Source: Bacillota bacterium (GTDB lineage: Bacteria > Bacillota > Clostridia > Lachnospirales > Lachnospiraceae). From it: a DNA stretch of 16,348 nucleotides. Positions 13,223-16,348 of the stretch are shown here, one piece after another. Numbering within the stretch: position 1 is the first letter of the stretch; each line of letters opens with the position of its first letter. Where the stretch lies: the NCBI GenBank assembly GCA_023392995.1, contig JAEWMZ010000100.1, forward strand, positions 1 through 16,348. The letters are read 5' to 3'. The notes beneath the pieces are model-generated. The model did not search any database, was not told the DNA's origin, and was given only the letters and a program-made list of their open reading frames with translations. The position numbers and the translations under genes were made by a program.

Positions 13223-14789
13223 CCTTGTCATAAAGCTTACGATATTCCTTCGGCGTAATACCTACCCGGTCTTTGAATATTTTTGTAAAATAGGAAAAAT
13301 TATCATATCCAACTTTAATTGCAATTGAATTTACAGATTCCCCGGTTTTCTCCAAATATTCCTTTGCCACCTCCACGCGTTTTCCAGTAATATAATTACC
13401 AATGGATTCACCAATTTCCTTCTTAAAGATTCGTGCCAGATAATCCTGGTTCAAATATACTTTCTCCGCCAGGGACTCCCTCGTGATGTCCTTATCCAGA
13501 TTCTTATCTATATAATCCTTTACCGTCTGAACAATGGGTGTATCCTGGTCGGAATTACGTATCATGTTCATTGCCGCGTCTATCATCTGGTTCACTGCTT
13601 TTTTCGCATTCGTAATGTTCTCAACAGCGATATTAAAAAACTCTGCATGAAATAAAGAGGTTCCAAATTCATAGGTTGGTATCTTATTATCATTTAACAC
13701 CCTGATTAAAAGCTGAAGAAAATTTGTAATAAAACCATGAAGAACATCTCTGTTCAGTCTCTGATAGGACAGCTGCTTTTCTAAATATCTGGCAACCTCC
13801 TTTTTTACTACTTCGTCCTGCCCATCCTTTAAAAAGTTTTCCCAGATCGATAAATCCGGAGCTTTATGTTCATTAATTTGATTACTATAATCAGTTAAGG
13901 AGGTTATTTCTCCATTTTCAATCAGCCTTTGCTTCATTAAGCTTAGGAATTTTGCAACCTCTTCCTGAAGCTGATCCAGCCTGGTTACCTTTCCGAGAAC
14001 AACACTGCATTCCAGCTCCAGATTTTTTAAAACCTTTTTTTGAAATAATACCGCCGTATCTTCTTCCAATTCTTTTTTAGTAGTATCGTAATTGAGCTTG
14101 ACAACCGCCAGAAAGCTTTCCTTTTGAAGATGGAGCACTGCCTCAACCGTATATTTTTCTGTTGTGAATACTTCCTTAATCAGGTTATTTAAGGTCCAGT
14201 CAAACATTCCTCTTCCGTAATCACTATTGCCCTTTCGAATTTGACCCGGATATTTCAGATAGATTGGGATAAATAAATTCTCCGGCAAATATTCAAAATC
14301 CTGAAACTGCACTTTCTGCTGATCAATCAAAAAGTCCCAGAAGAATTGTTCCTTTCTCATTTTCTGCGAACTTGTCCAATAAGCGTAGTACTTATCATGA
14401 TTTACCAGGCTAAGTGCTTTTTTGGCTTCTGCCAGAGCCCCAATAATCATTTTCTCCAGTTCTCCATAATCCACTGGCTTTAAGGCATAGGCATAGCAGC
14501 CGTAATTAATCGCTTCCGTGGCATACTTAAATTCAGCATAGCTGGTCAGTAATATTTCCTGAATAATATATTGTTTTTCTTTAATCCATTTTAACAGTTC
14601 AAAACCATTTTCCTTTGGCATCTCGATATCACAAATCAGAATATGAATGGGAATATCACCGATGATTTTTCTAGCTTTGTTCACACTTTGAGCTGTGTAT
14701 ACATTCTCAATACCAATGGTAGTCCAATCCAGACTTTTTCTTAACGCCTCCAATACATAGGAATCATCATCAACAAGCAAAATATTCAC
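13203..14789 (-). CDS. YesN-like response regulator with AraC-type DNA-binding domain (second pair)
   Basis: A 528-residue protein. The receiver domain has Asp7/Asp8, phosphoacceptor Asp54 (LICDIEMPKENG), Thr82 (LLTSY) and Lys104 (YALKPVD), at the same positions as in the first regulator of this window. The middle is long and variable. The C-terminal AraC domain (from about 425) has ESLAEKVYLNQDYLARIFKKE and ESVNSIAIKVGYDNFSYFTKIFKD, then GITPKEYRKLY. GTG 14789 is chosen because GGAGG sits 5 bases upstream and the product then starts MNILLVDD like its relative; the ATG at 14801 contains the site. It follows the kinase gene by 53 bp on the - strand, so the two form a pair. The last codons lie in an 18-bp tandem repeat. 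Likely target is the downstream hydrolase/GH3 group, by position only. Confidence 0.95.
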   Translation of the reverse strand: MNILLVDDDSYVLEALRKSLDWTTIGIENVYTAQSVNKARKIIGDIPIHILICDIEMPKENGFELLKWIKEKQYIIQEILLTSYAEFKYATEAINYGCYAYALKPVDYGELEKMIIGALAEAKKALSLVNHDKYYAYWTSSQKMRKEQFFWDFLIDQQKVQFQDFEYLPENLFIPIYLKYPGQIRKGNSDYGRGMFDWTLNNLIKEVFTTEKYTVEAVLHLQKESFLAVVKLNYDTTKKELEEDTAVLFQKKVLKNLELECSVVLGKVTRLDQLQEEVAKFLSLMKQRLIENGEITSLTDYSNQINEHKAPDLSIWENFLKDGQDEVVKKEVARYLEKQLSYQRLNRDVLHGFITNFLQLLIRVLNDNKIPTYEFGTSLFHAEFFNIAVENITNAKKAVNQMIDAAMNMIRNSDQDTPIVQTVKDYIDKNLDKDITRESLAEKVYLNQDYLARIFKKEIGESIGNYITGKRVEVAKEYLEKTGESVNSIAIKVGYDNFSYFTKIFKDRVGITPKEYRKLYDKEEKEIN

Positions 14790-14842
14790 AATTACCTCCA
14801 TTCATACGCAGGAAAGGTTTCTGCAAAGAATTATATTCATTT

Positions 14843-16348
14843 TTACAGGTTCGTATTATCAGCGTCTGCTCTTTTCAATGGAAATCTTATTTCCACACCG
14901 GCACCGCCCTTTTTATTGTTATAAAAAGCAATAGATGCTTCATTACCGAAGGCCAGCTTCATACGTGATACTGCATTCATGATACCAATACGTCTGTCAC
15001 CCTCGCTGATATTTAAATTGTTTTGCAATTTATATAGAATTTCCGGTTCAAAGCCTTCACCCGTATCCTCAATCACAATAATCGCTTCCTCACCTACCAT
15101 TCCGGTTATGGTCAGCTCAATATCATCCTCCCAGTTCAGGGTATATTTCAAAGAATTTTCTACGAAGGTCTGAAGCACCAAAGGGGGCAATTCCAGATTC
15201 AAGATTCTATCATCCATAGATATTCGGGATTCAAAGCAATTACCATAGCGTATTTTCTGAATCTCCAGATATTTATTTATATGCTCCAGCTCGTCTCTGA
15301 CCGTCGCAAAGCTCTCCCGGCTTTTAAATATATATCTTAAATAATCCGATACACAATTGGCTAAGCGCTGTATCTCCTTATACTGTTCCATCTGCGCCAT
15401 ATTATATATTATATTTAAGCAATTCAGGTAAAAATGGGGCTCAATCTGCAAGGTAAGAAAATCCATCTGGGTTTTCTGCTGCTCCAGGGTTTTCTCATAA
15501 ATATCAATTTTTAAACCTTTGATTCTTCCTACCATATCTGACATCAACTTACTGGCATTACCAAGTTCATTCACCTGATAATGAGTCGCTACGTCATATA
15601 CTTCCTCGTTTTTCAGAGTCTCAATATTTTCATTAAAATCATGGATTGGCCGAAGGACCGTTTTATTAATAAAGCGAAGGATACCTAAGACAATGAATAC
15701 GACTCCGATCATCAGTAAAACCAGAATCAATTGGAGCCAGAAGGTCTTTAGCACACTATTATAATTATGGATTACCATGAACAGATCAATATCTTTTGCA
15801 ACAGACTGCTTCATCACCAGCATCTGCTTAAAGAAATTCGTTCTGACCGTTCCGCTCAGTTCACTGGAAGGCTTAATATGATCTCGTTGTAATTCCTCCT
15901 GATTATAATAGATTTCCTCTGTCTGATCTGCAACAGCAATGTAATAATTCTGTCCGTAAAATTCACTTTCCAGAGATTTCACAATTTCCTCAACACTAAT
16001 ATAAGCGAACATATAACGACGATTATTACTAATAATATCGAGGAAATAATATTTATCGTTTAGTTCTACGATATTCCAGCCGCTTTTGAAATCAGAATGA
16101 TCCAGTTTGCCTAACAGTTCCTTTTGAATGTTTGTCCAAAGCATGTATTCTTCCAGGTTTTCATAATCATTGATTACTGTTTTACTATCAGGAAAATAAA
16201 TCGCATAATTAACCGGATATGATAATTCTCTAGACCAATTGCGGATCATGGATTTTATTCTTGAGGTTATAGTTACCTCATCAATTTTCTTCTTTTTATC
16301 CAGGGTAGCTACCAGTAAGATATCCAGATCTCTGTCATATCCAACCTC
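14843..16348 (-). CDS. YesM-like sensor histidine kinase, N-terminus outside window
   Basis: The frame is open to the window edge (codon phase unbroken from 16348), so 501 C-terminal residues are visible. A variable extracellular sensing region (about residues 1-200 visible) precedes one membrane helix (FWLQLILVLLMIGVVFIVLGIL) and a HAMP-like linker (LRPIHDFNENIETLKNEEV). The His_kinase motif is LQIEPHFYLNCLNIIYNMAQ, with the His codon at 15436-15434. The HATPase has an N-box (VENSLKYTLNW), IEDTGEGFEP and GDRRIGIMNAVSRMKLAFG. An upstream membrane helix should lie outside the window. It phosphorylates the response regulator 53 bp downstream. The periplasmic-side domain is not recognised, so the ligand is unknown, but an oligosaccharide or a binding-protein signal is usual for this family. 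Confidence 0.94.
   Translation of the reverse strand, partial: EVGYDRDLDILLVATLDKKKKIDEVTITSRIKSMIRNWSRELSYPVNYAIYFPDSKTVINDYENLEEYMLWTNIQKELLGKLDHSDFKSGWNIVELNDKYYFLDIISNNRRYMFAYISVEEIVKSLESEFYGQNYYIAVADQTEEIYYNQEELQRDHIKPSSELSGTVRTNFFKQMLVMKQSVAKDIDLFMVIHNYNSVLKTFWLQLILVLLMIGVVFIVLGILRFINKTVLRPIHDFNENIETLKNEEVYDVATHYQVNELGNASKLMSDMVGRIKGLKIDIYEKTLEQQKTQMDFLTLQIEPHFYLNCLNIIYNMAQMEQYKEIQRLANCVSDYLRYIFKSRESFATVRDELEHINKYLEIQKIRYGNCFESRISMDDRILNLELPPLVLQTFVENSLKYTLNWEDDIELTITGMVGEEAIIVIEDTGEGFEPEILYKLQNNLNISEGDRRIGIMNAVSRMKLAFGNEASIAFYNNKKGGAGVEIRFPLKRADADNTNL

Overview
This is a low-GC Firmicutes chromosome segment, most likely from a spore-forming, carbohydrate-degrading Clostridia of the Lachnospiraceae type. 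The evidence is a sporulation sigma factor of the SigK type, strong AGGAGG-type ribosome binding sites, two YesM/YesN-type (histidine kinase plus AraC-type response regulator) two-component pairs, and glycosidases with no signal peptide. No tRNA, rRNA, IS element, phage gene or CRISPR array was seen. The genus cannot be fixed from sequence alone.

Left block, + strand (1-4308): the C-terminal part of a YesM-like kinase, its AraC-type response regulator, about 190 bp that seem to hold the decayed tail of another gene, and a cytoplasmic DUF5060/DUF4038 glycosidase. The block ends in a terminator shared with the convergent sigma gene. It reads as a sensor pair next to an enzyme for a plant-glycan side-chain sugar.

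Middle block (4500-8303): on the - strand, a sigK-like gene that appears to lack the inhibitory pro-sequence. On the + strand, a metal-efflux unit: a CsoR-family Cu(I)-type repressor (Cys-His-Cys), a P1B-type ATPase, and an overlapping 57-residue membrane protein. Both promoters of this unit have near-consensus -35/-10 boxes and carry ATACCCCTATGGGTAT-like palindromes: one at csoR and two, in inverted order, at the ATPase. CsoR therefore probably represses both units and metal relieves the repression. Between them lie a csoR terminator and a decaying 42-bp tandem repeat that is readable as a 14-residue repeat peptide on the - strand.

Right block, - strand (8344-16348, read right to left): a second YesM/YesN pair (the kinase runs off the window), a nucleoside-hydrolase/DUF1593-like protein, an AraC regulator and a cytoplasmic GH3 beta-glucosidase. 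A strong hairpin at 8261-8303 separates this block from the metal unit. The block looks like an inducible glycoside-use locus.

Several longest-ORF starts are probably too long. Ribosome binding sites favour shorter starts for sigK, the ATPase, the 57-residue protein, GH3, AraC, the hydrolase and the second response regulator, and those are used here.
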